From the NCBI RefSeq assembly GCF_000331245.1, contig NZ_ANFZ01000014.1:124001-188000 (forward strand): 64,000 nucleotides of DNA, in the 5' to 3' direction. Positions within the stretch are counted from its first letter, which is position 1. Every line of letters begins with the position of its first letter. The stretch comes from Blastomonas sp. AAP53. Its GTDB lineage: Bacteria; Pseudomonadota; Alphaproteobacteria; Sphingomonadales; Sphingomonadaceae. Shown piece after piece: positions 1 to 9,234 of this stretch. The position numbers were made by a program, and so were the translations under genes. Under the pieces are notes generated by a model that made no database searches, was not told where the DNA came from, and was given only the letters and a program-made list of their open reading frames with translations.

Positions 1-2
1 AT

Positions 3-170
3 TTCTGGGACATCTCGGGCGTTGCCGCGCTTGACAAGATCGTCGCCCGGCTGAGGCGTGACGGTCGCAATGTGGAAGTGGCGGGCTACAACCGTGCAAG
101 CGCGGACATCGTCGACAGGTTCGCGCTGCACGACAAGACCGGCTTCGAGCTGGGGGCGAGCCCGCACTGA
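3..170 (+). CDS. SulP-family anion transporter, C-terminal STAS domain (5' truncated by window edge)
   Basis: Only the last 55 codons are inside the window, open from the edge and ending in TGA at 168-170. The peptide starts FWDISGVAALDKIV and continues with RNVEVAGYN and DRFALHDK. This is the typical STAS end of SulP sulfate/bicarbonate permeases, where FWDIS.V.ALDK and the final LA.HDK are well conserved. The membrane part lies outside the window, so the substrate cannot be judged. Nothing in the next 470 bases looks coupled to it. Confidence 0.75.
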   Translation, partial: FWDISGVAALDKIVARLRRDGRNVEVAGYNRASADIVDRFALHDKTGFELGASPH

Positions 171-585
171 TGCAGTGATGGCAGCGGATGGACACCTGCG
201 GACAGGCAGTATCCAGGCAGACTGGCGCCAACGCGGACGTTGACGCATAATCCCTTCGGCAAGTCTGAAAGGATCGGTGCCGGGTCCCTGGCCGAGTGGC
301 GGGTGTCGAGCGGCGAGAAGCCAGATGCGCGCGTTCAATCTGCCAGTTGGCAATCGGCAACCGCAGCCCTCGACCTCGGGCAGGTCATTCCCTGCGGCAA
401 TTCGAGCAGCTTCGGACCTTCTGCCGCCACCGCAAGCCCTCGCTCACGGACCACAACAGGAGCATCGGCTCTGTGCCGCTGGGCTTTGGCGGTTGCCGAC
501 CACCCGCTGTTTGCGGAATGCCGGCATGAGGGCTGGCTCCTTGGGGTGGACGTCATGCGAGAAACAGAAACAGTCCGAATAATAA
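171..585. other. Intergenic stretch without a supportable gene
   Basis: Several short open frames exist here on both strands (the longest about 120 codons from 240), but their translations are low-complexity Arg/Ser/Ala-rich text with no family resemblance and no ribosome site. I see no RNA gene, insertion sequence or strong hairpin. The stretch leads into the Fur-like box of the next operon. Confidence 0.5.
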
Positions 586-602
586 ATGCGATTGACTCGC
601 AT
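586..602. promoter_or_regulatory. Fur/iron-response-type palindrome upstream of TonB receptor
   Basis: A perfect 6-bp inverted repeat, ATGCGA-N5-TCGCAT, sits 42 nt upstream of the receptor start. The form ATGCGA-N5-TCGCAT in front of siderophore receptors is familiar from sphingomonads and resembles alphaproteobacterial Fur boxes. Placement and the iron-uptake gene content support an iron-responsive operator; the identity of the regulator is inferred. Confidence 0.55.
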
Positions 603-644
603 TAGCGAGCCTGGTTAGGCGCTCCCTATCAACAGGGGAGTTCC

Positions 645-2900
645 ATGAAGTATTGCTTGTTTTTGTCCACCTCGGTCCTCGCCACGCTTGCGGCCCCCGC
701 GGTCGCAGCGGAAGACACCTCTTCGGATCAGCAGAACGAAATCATCGTCACGGGTGAAAAGGCGGCACGCAGTCTGCAGGAAACGACGGCATCCGTCAGT
801 GTGACGACGGATGAAAGGCTGGTCGAAGAAAATATCCTGACGATCCAGGACGTCTACAATCGCACCGCGAACGTCTCGGAAACCTATGGCGCGTCCGGTT
901 TTTCGATCCGTGGCATTGATCAGCGCGGCGTTTCGGGCGGCGGTGATGCGGCCACTGCGACGGTGTTCGTCGATGGCGCACCCGTGCCACAGGATGTGCT
1001 CTCGAATGGCCCGACCGACATGTGGGACGTGGCGCAGGTCGAGATCTTCCGCGGGCCGCAATCGACCATCCAGGGTCTCAACGCACTGGCAGGCGCCGTG
1101 CATATCCGCACGCAGGATCCGACGTTCGACTGGAGCCTCAAGGGCCGTGCCCTCGTTTCATCATTCGACACGACGCAATTCGCGGTCGCTGGTGGCGGCG
1201 CCATCGTGCCCGGCGAACTGGCGTTCCGCATATCGGCCGAAAAGCGCGATTCCGATGGGTACATCCGCAACATCACCCGCAACGCGCCGGAAAGCGGCGT
1301 GGATTCCACGTCGATCCGGGGCAAGCTGCTCTGGACGCCGTCTGCACTGGCCGGTTTCGAAGCGCGCCTTGGCTATCACCGTTTCGAGACAAAGGGCGGA
1401 TACCTCTTCCCCTATGTCGATCGATCGGTCGGGGATTATTTCGACAACCGGACCAACCCGTCCGATTATCCCAACAGCAGCGATGTCGACAACGACCAGG
1501 TGACGCTGGACCTGCGCTATGATCTGGGTGGCGGGCTGACGCTGAGCACGCTCGGGACATATACGGATACGGACTTCATCCGCCAATATGATGGCGATTC
1601 CTCGGCCGCCAGCGTGGCCTATAGCGACATCGCGGGCGGGGCTGAAACCTTCACCCAGGAATTGCGCCTCAACTACGAGAGCGATCGGTTGAGCGCCCTT
1701 GCCGGGCTTTTCTATTATCATCGCGACCAGTATCGCCGCTCGCATCAGGTGACGCTGGTGCCGACGCCCGGCCCGACCATAGCAAACCTGCTGGCAGGCG
1801 CGCTGGGCGCGCCGTTGGCGGCGCAGGTCGCCGCGCTCTACACCGCTGCGCTGCCCAACATCCCGGTCGATTACACATCGGACTTTCCGACGAGGGTCGA
1901 GACGATGGCAGCGTTCGCCGACGCGCGCTATCGCCTGACGGATCGGCTCTCGTTGCTCGGCGGTTTCCGCTACGACCGCGAACGCAACACGATTGGCGGC
2001 GAAGCCATCGCAACATTCGTCGGCACCCTGCCCGATCCTGCGGCGTATGGCCCGTTGGCGCCGGTGTTCGCCAGCGTCAATTCCGCAGTGCTGGGGTTTG
2101 TGACCGACGCGAATGGTTCGACACCGGCGGGGACGCGCACCTTCAACGCCTTTCTGCCCAAGGGCGGCGTGGAAATGGCATGGACACCCGATCTTGCCAC
2201 CGCCTTCGTCGTGCAGCGCGGCTATCGCTCGGGCGGCAGCAGCTTCAACACTGCCCGTTCGCAACTGTTCGCCTATGACCCCGAATTCACCTGGAACTAT
2301 GAACTCTCGCTGCGCTCGGCCTGGCTCGACGGTCGGCTGACGCTGAACGCGAACGCCTTCTACATCGACTGGACGGACCAGCAGACCAACGCCAATTTCG
2401 GCAACGGCACCTACGATACGCATACGGTGAATGCCGGCACGTCGCACGTCTACGGGTTCGAGCTGGAACTGGCCCACCGTGTTTCATCGGCCTTCGACTG
2501 GTATGCCAGCCTGGGGCACACGCGCACGAAGTTCGATGAATTCGTAACCGACGTCGGCTCCATCACCGACCTGTCCGGTCTGGAATTTCCGTATGCGCCC
2601 AAATGGACGCTGGCGGGCGGTGCCAATGTGCGGTTCGGTAGCGGCTTCAACGCCAACCTCAACGCCAGCTACCGCAGCGCGGTCATGACCGACGTGTCCA
2701 TCCCGCAATCCGCCAGCCGGGTTGGCGCGCGCACATTGGTCAACGCCCGGATCGGATACCAGGCCGATCACTGGAGCCTGTCGCTGTTCGCCAACAACCT
2801 GCTGGATGAAAAGTACGATCAATATATCAACGACTTCACCGATTTTGCGATCATCGGCGCGCCGCGTAGCGTCGGCGTGGTGCTGGAGGCAGGGTTTTGA
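645..2900 (+). CDS. TonB-dependent siderophore-type outer-membrane receptor
   Basis: A 751-residue outer-membrane receptor for energised uptake, probably of a ferric siderophore. A signal peptide (about residues 1-22, ending AVAAE) is followed by a TonB-box-like NEIIVTGE. The plug (about 45-165) contains VEIFRGPQST and GAVHIRT. A long 22-strand-type barrel ends in the aromatic-terminated strand VVLEAGF. A strong GGGGAG ribosome site precedes the ATG. The next two genes overlap by 4 bp each and encode membrane proteins of the kind that accompany siderophore receptors, and a Fur-like palindrome lies upstream, so iron is the likeliest substrate. The exact ligand cannot be read from the sequence. 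Confidence 0.9.
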   Translation: MKYCLFLSTSVLATLAAPAVAAEDTSSDQQNEIIVTGEKAARSLQETTASVSVTTDERLVEENILTIQDVYNRTANVSETYGASGFSIRGIDQRGVSGGGDAATATVFVDGAPVPQDVLSNGPTDMWDVAQVEIFRGPQSTIQGLNALAGAVHIRTQDPTFDWSLKGRALVSSFDTTQFAVAGGGAIVPGELAFRISAEKRDSDGYIRNITRNAPESGVDSTSIRGKLLWTPSALAGFEARLGYHRFETKGGYLFPYVDRSVGDYFDNRTNPSDYPNSSDVDNDQVTLDLRYDLGGGLTLSTLGTYTDTDFIRQYDGDSSAASVAYSDIAGGAETFTQELRLNYESDRLSALAGLFYYHRDQYRRSHQVTLVPTPGPTIANLLAGALGAPLAAQVAALYTAALPNIPVDYTSDFPTRVETMAAFADARYRLTDRLSLLGGFRYDRERNTIGGEAIATFVGTLPDPAAYGPLAPVFASVNSAVLGFVTDANGSTPAGTRTFNAFLPKGGVEMAWTPDLATAFVVQRGYRSGGSSFNTARSQLFAYDPEFTWNYELSLRSAWLDGRLTLNANAFYIDWTDQQTNANFGNGTYDTHTVNAGTSHVYGFELELAHRVSSAFDWYASLGHTRTKFDEFVTDVGSITDLSGLEFPYAPKWTLAGGANVRFGSGFNANLNASYRSAVMTDVSIPQSASRVGARTLVNARIGYQADHWSLSLFANNLLDEKYDQYINDFTDFAIIGAPRSVGVVLEAGF

Positions 2901-3475
2901 CCGGCACGGCCTTCCTGGGTGCGCTGGCGATCATGCTCGCCGGCGCTATCGCGGGAACCTCACTGCTGCGCCGCGCCTGGGCATTGAAAGCCGGCAAGTC
3001 ATTGTGGCGCAGGGGCGGCTTGGCTTTGCTGTGCATTACGCTCCTTTGGCCCGCATGGGTCTTGGGAGAGGCGCGCGGTCCCTTCATGGCGCTGACGCTC
3101 ATCTGCGTTGTTGCGCTCTGCGTCATCGCTTCGGGCTATACCTATAGACCGGCGAAGGCGAACAAGGCCATCCGGGAGGGACTTGCGCCCGAACCGGCAG
3201 AGCGCGCGTCGAGCGCGTGGCGGACCACGCTGCGCTGGTCGCTGGCAGGCCCCATCGGCATGGTCGCGGCGCTGGGGCTGGGGATCAGCTATGCCACCTG
3301 GGCACCCGGTGAAATTCAGACGCGGCTGCTGATCGGCGGACTGATCGTGCCGTTGGCGTGGGGCGGTGCGATGGCGTGGACGCTTGCGGACAGCCGCATT
3401 CTACGCGCAACCGCCGTGTTGGTGGGAACGGCCGTTATCGGCGTCGGCGCGGCCATGCTGAAGGGGTTGGCATGA
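2897..3475 (+). CDS. Small multi-pass inner-membrane protein of the siderophore operon
   Basis: A 192-residue protein with about five or six hydrophobic segments, near residues 5-22, 42-57, 63-80, 112-132, 141-160 and 168-188. A hydrophilic linker (about 82-105) divides it into two halves. It starts with TTG inside the stop of the receptor gene (TTGA overlap); no ATG fits the coupling as well. The two halves resemble, in size and helix layout, the separate DUF3325 and DUF3649 proteins found between siderophore receptors and PepSY proteins, so a fusion is possible. That is inference from layout, not from clear motifs. Function unknown, probably accessory to ferric-siderophore handling. Confidence 0.7.
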   Translation: MTGTAFLGALAIMLAGAIAGTSLLRRAWALKAGKSLWRRGGLALLCITLLWPAWVLGEARGPFMALTLICVVALCVIASGYTYRPAKANKAIREGLAPEPAERASSAWRTTLRWSLAGPIGMVAALGLGISYATWAPGEIQTRLLIGGLIVPLAWGGAMAWTLADSRILRATAVLVGTAVIGVGAAMLKGLA

Positions 3476-4968
3476 CGAAGACGGGAAAAAAAGGCGCAGG
3501 CTTCCTCTCATCCGATCTCGTGCGCGCTGTGCTCAAGGGACATAGCGGCCTGGGTCTTGCCTTCGCCGCGCTGCTGTATCTGGTGTGCCTGACCGGCACG
3601 ATCGCCGTTTTCACCCACGAACTTCAACGCTGGGAAAATCCCGGGGCTGAACCCATGGAAACGATGTCGGCAGACGCGGTTCAGGCCGCCTATCACGAGG
3701 CAATGGGGCGTGCCGACGGACCCGTCGAGCACGTGCTCATCCTGATGCCGAGCGAAGATCGCCCCTGGCCCAGCCTTCGGATCGATGCCGAGGACGGAAG
3801 CCAGACGACCTGGATCGCAGACAGCACTGGTCGCATTACCGGCAAGATGCGCGAGGGCTGGACCAAGTTCCTGACGCGCCTGCATATCAATCTGCACCTG
3901 CCGCAAAGCTGGGGCATCTTCATCGTCGGGCTGACCGGCGTCGCCCTGCTCTCGTCGCTGATCTCGGGCCTGCTCGCGCATCCGCGCATCTTCCGCGACG
4001 CCTTCCACCTGCGGCTCGGCGGATCACGGCGGCTGCAGGAGGCCGATCTGCACAATCGCATCGGCGTATGGGCCCTGCCCTTCCACATCACCGTATCGCT
4101 GACGGGTGCGCTGCTCGGCCTCAGTTCGATCATCATCGGCGCAATCGGTCTGGCCGTGTTTCAGGGCGATACGGCCAAGGTCTATGCCATCTTCACCCCG
4201 CCGCATCCGGCAGAAGACGCGCGGCCCGCACCCCCGCTCGACCTGCGGCCCCTGTTCGCCACCGTGGCCACGAAAACGCCGGGAGCGCGCATCAGCTATC
4301 TCGTTGTCGAACATCCCACCGAAATGGGCGCGGCCGCCGTCTTCGAGGTGGAGGACGGCTCCTCGCGCCTGGCCAATGCAGACAGCTTTGCGTTCGATCG
4401 CAGTGGCAGGCTCTACCATCAGCAAAAGGCTGAACGGAATAACGTCGGCCAACAGATTCTCGGCTCGCTGGGGCAGCTGCATTTCGGCTGGTTCGGCGGC
4501 GGCGTGGTCAAGATCGCGTATGCGCTGCTGGGCCTTGGCCTGACCTATCTCGCGGCGGGCGGCGTCAACATCTGGCTGGCACGGCGACGCGACAAGGGGC
4601 GACCGGCGCCAGGCTGGGAGCGTGTGTGGGCCGCTGCGGTCTGGGGACAGCCCGTCGCATTGGCGGGCGCCGCGTTCGCTGCGCTGTTCACGATGTCGGT
4701 CGCGCTGCTGATCTGGACGTGGGCCGCGATCAGCAGCGCGATGCTCGGCGCTGCGATATTCCTGCCGCCAGTCGCGATCTCGAGGGCTGGACGGACCGGA
4801 ACGGGCATGGTGCTGATCGCCCTTGCCGCGGCTCACCTGGGCTTCATGGGCACCGGCGATCGCATGGCCCTGATTGTCGATGGCGCTTTCGGTCTGATCG
4901 GTCTCGGCTTGCTTGCGACCGTTGTTGCGCAGGTTCCAATGCTCAGAAAAGCGTTGTTGCCCGCATGA
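3472..4968 (+). CDS. PepSY-associated TM-helix protein (siderophore reductase/PiuB-like)
   Basis: A 498-residue inner-membrane protein. TM1 is at about 25-45 (LGLAFAALLYLVCLTGTIAV). A periplasmic PepSY-like region carries the WTKFLTRLHINLHLPQSWG motif, followed by TM helices near 145-165, 205-230 and 350-370 and a C-terminal cluster from 395. The family includes FoxB/PiuB-type proteins, implicated in reductive iron release from siderophores at the inner membrane. The ATG at 3472 overlaps the upstream stop by 4 bp (ATGA); a longer frame reaching back to 3358 only reads through the upstream gene. It is the last gene of the operon. Confidence 0.85.
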   Translation: MTKTGKKGAGFLSSDLVRAVLKGHSGLGLAFAALLYLVCLTGTIAVFTHELQRWENPGAEPMETMSADAVQAAYHEAMGRADGPVEHVLILMPSEDRPWPSLRIDAEDGSQTTWIADSTGRITGKMREGWTKFLTRLHINLHLPQSWGIFIVGLTGVALLSSLISGLLAHPRIFRDAFHLRLGGSRRLQEADLHNRIGVWALPFHITVSLTGALLGLSSIIIGAIGLAVFQGDTAKVYAIFTPPHPAEDARPAPPLDLRPLFATVATKTPGARISYLVVEHPTEMGAAAVFEVEDGSSRLANADSFAFDRSGRLYHQQKAERNNVGQQILGSLGQLHFGWFGGGVVKIAYALLGLGLTYLAAGGVNIWLARRRDKGRPAPGWERVWAAAVWGQPVALAGAAFAALFTMSVALLIWTWAAISSAMLGAAIFLPPVAISRAGRTGTGMVLIALAAAHLGFMGTGDRMALIVDGAFGLIGLGLLATVVAQVPMLRKALLPA

Positions 4969-5072
4969 CCCAAAGCGCGGTCCGACAAGACACTCATTGA
5001 TGGCGGGGACAGCGAGGGATGCAATGGGCGTGGATCGATCGGATGCCCTTTCCGACAAGGGCTATTTCAAGC

Positions 5073-5099
5073 GTGAAGGCCGCCGGCGCAGGCCTTCAC
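5073..5099. terminator. Hairpin between converging iron operon and fghA
   Basis: A perfect 9-bp inverted repeat, GTGAAGGCC/GGCCTTCAC with a 9-nt loop, lies between the PepSY gene end (4968) and the fghA stop (5161). The two transcription units converge here, so it may end both. There is no T-run on either side, so rho-independent action is uncertain. Confidence 0.45.
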
Positions 5100-5160
5100 C
5101 TGCCGGTCTGGGCGAGCGGCAACGCCAGCGTCACCATCGCCCCCTGACGCCCGAGGTACT

Positions 5161-6012
5161 TCAGCCGTTCAGCCGTCCAGCATGCCAGCGCAGATGGTCC
5201 TCCATGAAGGTCGAGATGAAATAATAGCTGTGATCATAGCCCGGCTGCATGCGCAGCGTGAGGTCTATGCCTGCTTTCTCGCACGCCTGCGCCAGCAGCT
5301 CAGGCTTGAGCTGTTCGGCCAGGAAATTGTCCGCCTCGCCCTGATCGACCAGCAGTGCAGGCACGCGCGCGCCATCCTCGATCAGCGCGACGGCATCATG
5401 CTTGCGCCACGCCGCGCGGTCCTCGCCCAGATAGCCGGCCAACGCCTTCTGGCCCCAGGGCACCTGCGAGGGCGCGACGATCGGCGCGAAGGCCGATACC
5501 GCCCTGAATCGCTCGGCCAAGGTCAGCCCGATGGTCAGCGCGCCGTGGCCGCCCATCGAATGGCCCATGATCGACTGGCGATCCATGTCCGCAGGGAAGC
5601 AGTCGCCGATGATCTCGGGCAGTTCCTGCGTGATATAGCTCCACATCCTGTAATGCTGCGCGAACGGCTCCTGCGTCGCATCGACATAGAAGCCCGCACC
5701 CAGGCCGAAGTCATAGGCTGCGTCGGGATCGTCGGCGACACCCTCACCGCGCGGGCTGGTATCGGGCGCGACGAAGATCAGGCCCAGTTCGGCGCAGGCA
5801 CGACGAAAATCACCCTTTTCGGTGACATTGGCCTGCGTGCAGGTGAGGCCCGACAGATACCAGACCACCGGTAGCTTCGCGCCCTCGGCATGATCGGGCA
5901 CGAACACCGAAAAGGTCATGTCGGTGCCGGTCACTTCGGACGCATGGCGCAGCACCGCCTGCTCGCCCCCGAAGCTCTTGACGCTCGAGACGGTTTCGAC
6001 TGCGACCGGCAT
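5161..6012 (-). CDS. fghA: S-formylglutathione hydrolase
   Basis: A 283-residue cytosolic esterase (esterase D family) that hydrolyses S-formylglutathione to formate and glutathione, the second step of glutathione-dependent formaldehyde detoxification. The alpha/beta-hydrolase nucleophile motif GHSMGGHGAL is near residue 148. The acid lies in VDQGEADNF and the histidine in YDHSYYF; VVWYLSGLTCT is the family's oxyanion-region signature. Length is as expected. The start overlaps the frmA stop by one base (TAATG), so it is translationally coupled to the dehydrogenase that makes its substrate. Confidence 0.96.
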   Translation of the reverse strand: MPVAVETVSSVKSFGGEQAVLRHASEVTGTDMTFSVFVPDHAEGAKLPVVWYLSGLTCTQANVTEKGDFRRACAELGLIFVAPDTSPRGEGVADDPDAAYDFGLGAGFYVDATQEPFAQHYRMWSYITQELPEIIGDCFPADMDRQSIMGHSMGGHGALTIGLTLAERFRAVSAFAPIVAPSQVPWGQKALAGYLGEDRAAWRKHDAVALIEDGARVPALLVDQGEADNFLAEQLKPELLAQACEKAGIDLTLRMQPGYDHSYYFISTFMEDHLRWHAGRLNG

Positions 6013-7124
6013 TAGTAGACCACCACGGAACGGATCGACTTGCCCTCGTGCATCAGGTCGAACGCGGTGTTGATCTCTTCAAGGCCCATCACGTGGGTGA
6101 TCATCGAATCGATCTCGATCTTGCCGGTCATGTACATGTCGACGATCTCGGGCACGTCGGTGCGGCCCTTGGCGCCGCCGAACGCGGTACCGCGCCAGTT
6201 GCGCCCGGTGACCAATTGGAACGGACGGGTGCTGATTTCCTTGCCCGCTTCGGCCACGCCGATGATGATCGAGGTGCCCCAGCCGCGATGGCACGCCTCG
6301 AGCGCGGTGCGCATCACTTCAGTGTTGCCGGTGGCATCGAAGGTATAGTCCGCGCCGCCATCGGTCATCGCCACGATCTTCGCAACAATGTCTTCGCGGC
6401 TCATGCCGCGGGTGTTGAGAAAGTCGGTCATGCCGAACTTGCGGCCCCATTCCTCGCGATCCGGGTTGAGATCGACGCCGATGATGGTGTTCGCACCGGC
6501 CAGCTTGGCCCCCTGCAGCACATTGAGGCCGATGCCGCCCAGGCCGAACACCACGACATTGTCGCCAGGCTGGACCTTGGCGGTCTTGGTCACCGCGCCG
6601 ACACCGGTGGTGACGCCGCAGCCGATATAGCAGGCTGACTGGAACGGCGCATCTTCGCGGATCTTCGCCACGGCAATCTCGGGCAGCACGGTGAAATTGC
6701 TGAACGTCGAGCAGCCCATGTAATGATAGATCGGCTGGCCCTTGTAGCTGAACCGCGTGGTGCCATCGGGCATCAGCCCCTTGCCCTGCGTCGCGCGGAT
6801 CGCGGTGCACAGGTTCGACTTGCCCGAAAGGCAGGTTTTGCACTGGCCGCATTCGGGGGTGTAGAGCGGGATGACATGGTCGCCGGGCTTGACCGAGGTG
6901 ACGCCGGCGCCGACCTCGCGCACGATGCCTGCGCCCTCATGGCCCAGCACGCTGGGGAAAATGCCTTCCGAATCGAAGCCTTCGAGCGTGTAGGCATCGG
7001 TGTGGCAGATGCCGGTCGCCATGATCTCGACCAGAACCTCGCCCGCCTTGGGGCCTTCCAGATCGAGTTCGACGATTTCGAGCGGCTTCTTGGCTTCAAA
7101 GGCAACGGCGGCGCGGGTCTTCAT
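6012..7124 (-). CDS. frmA: S-(hydroxymethyl)glutathione dehydrogenase (class III alcohol dehydrogenase)
   Basis: A 370-residue zinc-dependent NAD enzyme that oxidises S-hydroxymethylglutathione to S-formylglutathione. Visible signatures are the catalytic-zinc region [26 protein letters not shown], the structural zinc cysteines in [15 protein letters not shown], and the Rossmann motif [14 protein letters not shown] with an acidic residue in GVDLNPD. The start is the ATG at 7124, preceded by GGGAGGA at good spacing; an upstream in-frame ATG at 7208 lies in the intergenic region and would add a non-homologous leader. The LysR gene at 7223 diverges from it and is the obvious candidate regulator. 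Confidence 0.96.
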   Translation of the reverse strand: MKTRAAVAFEAKKPLEIVELDLEGPKAGEVLVEIMATGICHTDAYTLEGFDSEGIFPSVLGHEGAGIVREVGAGVTSVKPGDHVIPLYTPECGQCKTCLSGKSNLCTAIRATQGKGLMPDGTTRFSYKGQPIYHYMGCSTFSNFTVLPEIAVAKIREDAPFQSACYIGCGVTTGVGAVTKTAKVQPGDNVVVFGLGGIGLNVLQGAKLAGANTIIGVDLNPDREEWGRKFGMTDFLNTRGMSREDIVAKIVAMTDGGADYTFDATGNTEVMRTALEACHRGWGTSIIIGVAEAGKEISTRPFQLVTGRNWRGTAFGGAKGRTDVPEIVDMYMTGKIEIDSMITHVMGLEEINTAFDLMHEGKSIRSVVVY

Positions 7125-7182
7125 GCTTATCCTCCCAACAGTCGCACAAGCCCTTACTATTGTTCCATCAGTGAGATAAAGA

Positions 7183-7214
7183 CCTGCTGTGGGATTTCTG
7201 TGTTGCACAGCAGG
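7183..7214. promoter_or_regulatory. 9-bp inverted repeat in the frmA/LysR divergent promoter region
   Basis: CCTGCTGTG and CACAGCAGG form a perfect inverted repeat with a 14-nt spacer. It lies between the divergent starts at 7124 and 7223 and ends 9 nt before the LysR ATG. LysR proteins usually bind dyads in such regions, so it is a candidate operator. It could also fold as a hairpin in the LysR leader RNA. Confidence 0.4.
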
Positions 7215-7222
7215 GATAATAG

Positions 7223-8101
7223 ATGGATCGCTGGCGCGGACTTGCTGAAATTGTTGCCATTGCCGACTGTGGCACCTTTGTGGGCGCAGCGAGCAAGCTG
7301 GGCGTGTCGACTTCGCATATCAGCCGGGCCATCGCAGATCTCGAGGCGAAGCTCGGCACTCGCCTGGTCGAACGTACCACCCGCTCCGTGAGATTGACCG
7401 ATTCTGGTCGGACGCTTGTGGAGCAGAGCCGTCGCATCCTCGCCGACTGCGACGAGGCGCTTCAACTGGTCAGCCATCAGGCAGACATGCAAGGCGAATT
7501 GCGGATAACCTGTTCGATAGCCTTGGGCGAAGCCTTCGTAGTACCCATCGTACGCCAATATCTGCTCGACAACCCCAGCATCTCCGTGACGCTGGAGCTG
7601 ACAAATCGCGTGATTGACTTGGTTGGGGAGTCATTTGACGTCGGCATACGGACCGGCCATCCCAATGACAGTCGCCTATCGGCCATGCAGATTGCCACCC
7701 GATCAATGGAGACCTGTGCCTCGCCAGCCTATCTTCAACGCGCGGGCGTTCCGGAACGGCCCGCTGATCTTGATCGGCACCAATGCCTGGTCGGGACCAA
7801 TCCGGTCTGGCACTTCAAGGAAATGGGCAAGCGCATCGCCTTTGTTCCCAAAGGACGGTGGCGATGCAACAGCGGCACGGCACTGGTCGATGCGGCACTG
7901 GCCGACATGGGCATCTGTCAGCTGCCGGCCTATTACGTTCAGGATCATGTAAGGGCTGGACGACTTGAGCGTGTTCTTGCCAGGTTCAACGATGACGCAG
8001 AGATTATCTGGGCAGCTTATCCCCAGCGCCGGTACCTCATTCCGAAGGTGCGTCGAATCGTCGACATGCTATCCGACAACTTGCCCGGTATGGTCCCATA
8101 G
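7223..8101 (+). CDS. LysR-family transcriptional regulator
   Basis: A 292-residue regulator. The N-terminal winged HTH (about residues 4-62) contains [20 protein letters not shown] and [16 protein letters not shown], typical of LysR proteins. A type-2 periplasmic-binding-like effector domain follows from about residue 88. It resembles the large group of LysR regulators next to dehydrogenase genes. Its divergence from frmA-fghA suggests it controls them, possibly in response to formaldehyde-related metabolites. Effector unknown. Confidence 0.9.
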   Translation: MDRWRGLAEIVAIADCGTFVGAASKLGVSTSHISRAIADLEAKLGTRLVERTTRSVRLTDSGRTLVEQSRRILADCDEALQLVSHQADMQGELRITCSIALGEAFVVPIVRQYLLDNPSISVTLELTNRVIDLVGESFDVGIRTGHPNDSRLSAMQIATRSMETCASPAYLQRAGVPERPADLDRHQCLVGTNPVWHFKEMGKRIAFVPKGRWRCNSGTALVDAALADMGICQLPAYYVQDHVRAGRLERVLARFNDDAEIIWAAYPQRRYLIPKVRRIVDMLSDNLPGMVP

Positions 8102-8133
8102 GATGCACCCGAGGTGCTGAGGATTGATCGGAG

Positions 8134-8151
8134 CCCCGTCTTCCGGCGGGG
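8134..8151 (+). terminator. Terminator after LysR gene
   Basis: CCCCGTC-TTCC-GGCGGGG forms a 7-bp stem (one G-U pair) with a four-base loop, 32 nt after the LysR stop, followed by TAGTTT. The remaining 190 bases to the converging GntR stop hold nothing recognisable. Confidence 0.5.
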
Positions 8152-8341
8152 TAGTTTCCATTGCCTGGCGCGCTGCGCATCGACCTTCCAGCGTTGCATG
8201 CGCCATTGTCGTCAGGCCCTGCTGTTCTGAATCCGCAAGGCGCTCCCGGCGATAGCTGCGCAGGCTACTTCCGCGGGACCGCGCGGATGGCCGGGTCGGT
8301 GGGCGAAGGTGATCTGGCTCCCGGCCTACCGATCGGATGTT

Positions 8342-9124
8342 CTAAAGTTGAGCGGCGCGGGCATAGCGCTCGCGGGTCGTGGCAACATTGCGGCGGGCCG
8401 CCTCAACCGCCTCTTCCTCGGTTGCAAACAGCAGATGATCGATCACCGATGCCATGTGGCCGCGCATCGCGGTTCGGGCTGCCGCCGGGTCGCGCGCGCG
8501 CAAAGCGTCCAGCACGGCACGGTGCTCCTCAACGACCGGCTGGACATTGGCGGTGCGCGCCTTGTCCAGCAGCAATGCGCAGTTGGGCGAGGCCGATCGC
8601 AAACGCCACATTTCCTCGACCTGATTGCGGATCACCGCGTTGCGCGTGGCAGTCGCGATCATCATGTGAAAGGCATGATCGGCCTTGGTGCTGACCCCAG
8701 GCAGACGGTTCTCGTTGTCGATTTCCGCCACCAGCCGCTCAAGTTCGTCGAGTTCATCGTCATGGATGTGCACCGCCGCGAGCGCAGCAGCCTCGCCCTC
8801 GATCAGCAGGCGCGCTTCCATCAGCTCGAATGCCGTGACGGTGAATCCCGGCGAATCCGCTTCCGAAGGCAAGGCGCGGACATAGGCGCCCGAGCCAACC
8901 CGTACCTCGATCATCCCCTGGACTTCCAGCGCGATCATCGCCTCGCGAACCGCAGGGCGGCTCACATTATACTGGATTGAAAGCTCGCGCTCGGCTGGGA
9001 GCCGGTCACCGACTGCGTAATTGCCATTGGCAAGTTCGGTGAACAGCTGCCGCGCAAGTTTCTGGTACAGCCGCTCAGGACCATTTGCCAACTGGAGGGT
9101 GGCGTCTTTTCTGGGTCGTACCAT
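8342..9124 (-). CDS. GntR/FadR-subfamily transcriptional regulator
   Basis: A 260-residue regulator. The winged HTH (about 15-82) contains LPAERELSIQYNVSRPAVREAMIAL, followed by IEVRVGSGAYVR. The C-terminal all-helical FCD domain (about 95-235) has the expected Asp/His metal-ligand pattern, for example KADHAFHMMIA and EEHRAVLDALRARD. The start at 9124 has AGGAGAGG at good spacing; the much longer open frame upstream runs into the permease gene. It is the last gene of the leftward permease-GH3-GH2 run. A GGTCTTACCAAT site lies 24 nt upstream and recurs in front of the GH2 gene, so it probably represses itself and the saccharide genes until a sugar or uronate intermediate binds. Confidence 0.92.
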   Translation of the reverse strand: MVRPRKDATLQLANGPERLYQKLARQLFTELANGNYAVGDRLPAERELSIQYNVSRPAVREAMIALEVQGMIEVRVGSGAYVRALPSEADSPGFTVTAFELMEARLLIEGEAAALAAVHIHDDELDELERLVAEIDNENRLPGVSTKADHAFHMMIATATRNAVIRNQVEEMWRLRSASPNCALLLDKARTANVQPVVEEHRAVLDALRARDPAAARTAMRGHMASVIDHLLFATEEEAVEAARRNVATTRERYARAAQL

Positions 9125-9147
9125 CGCAAATTCCTCTCCTGATCCCA

Positions 9148-9160
9148 CGGGTCTTACCAA
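9148..9160. promoter_or_regulatory. Candidate GntR operator upstream of the GntR gene
   Basis: CGGGTCTTACCAA matches the FadR-type pattern with GGT-N3-ACC at its core. It shares the 12-mer GGTCTTACCAAT exactly with the site upstream of the GH2 gene (15509-15521, opposite orientation). It lies between the permease stop and the regulator start, suggesting autoregulation from an internal promoter. Confidence 0.55.
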
Positions 9161-9234
9161 TGACACCGGTTTCGGGAAACCTATCTGATCGGTCCATGTG
9201 GCTGGCCGTTTCAATTCGGACAAGCCTTCATGAA

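Noticed and set aside
240-605. A 121-codon open frame and overlapping frames on both strands upstream of the siderophore receptor
   Set aside because: No ribosome site, low-complexity translation, no family resemblance, and it runs over the Fur-like dyad.
1161-2477. Long minus-strand frame antisense to the first TonB receptor
   Set aside because: Shadow frame of a GC-rich gene; composition Arg/Gln/Ala-rich without domains. The same holds for other long antisense frames, for example 28931-30199, 33904-35349, 36921-38213 and 54624-56099.
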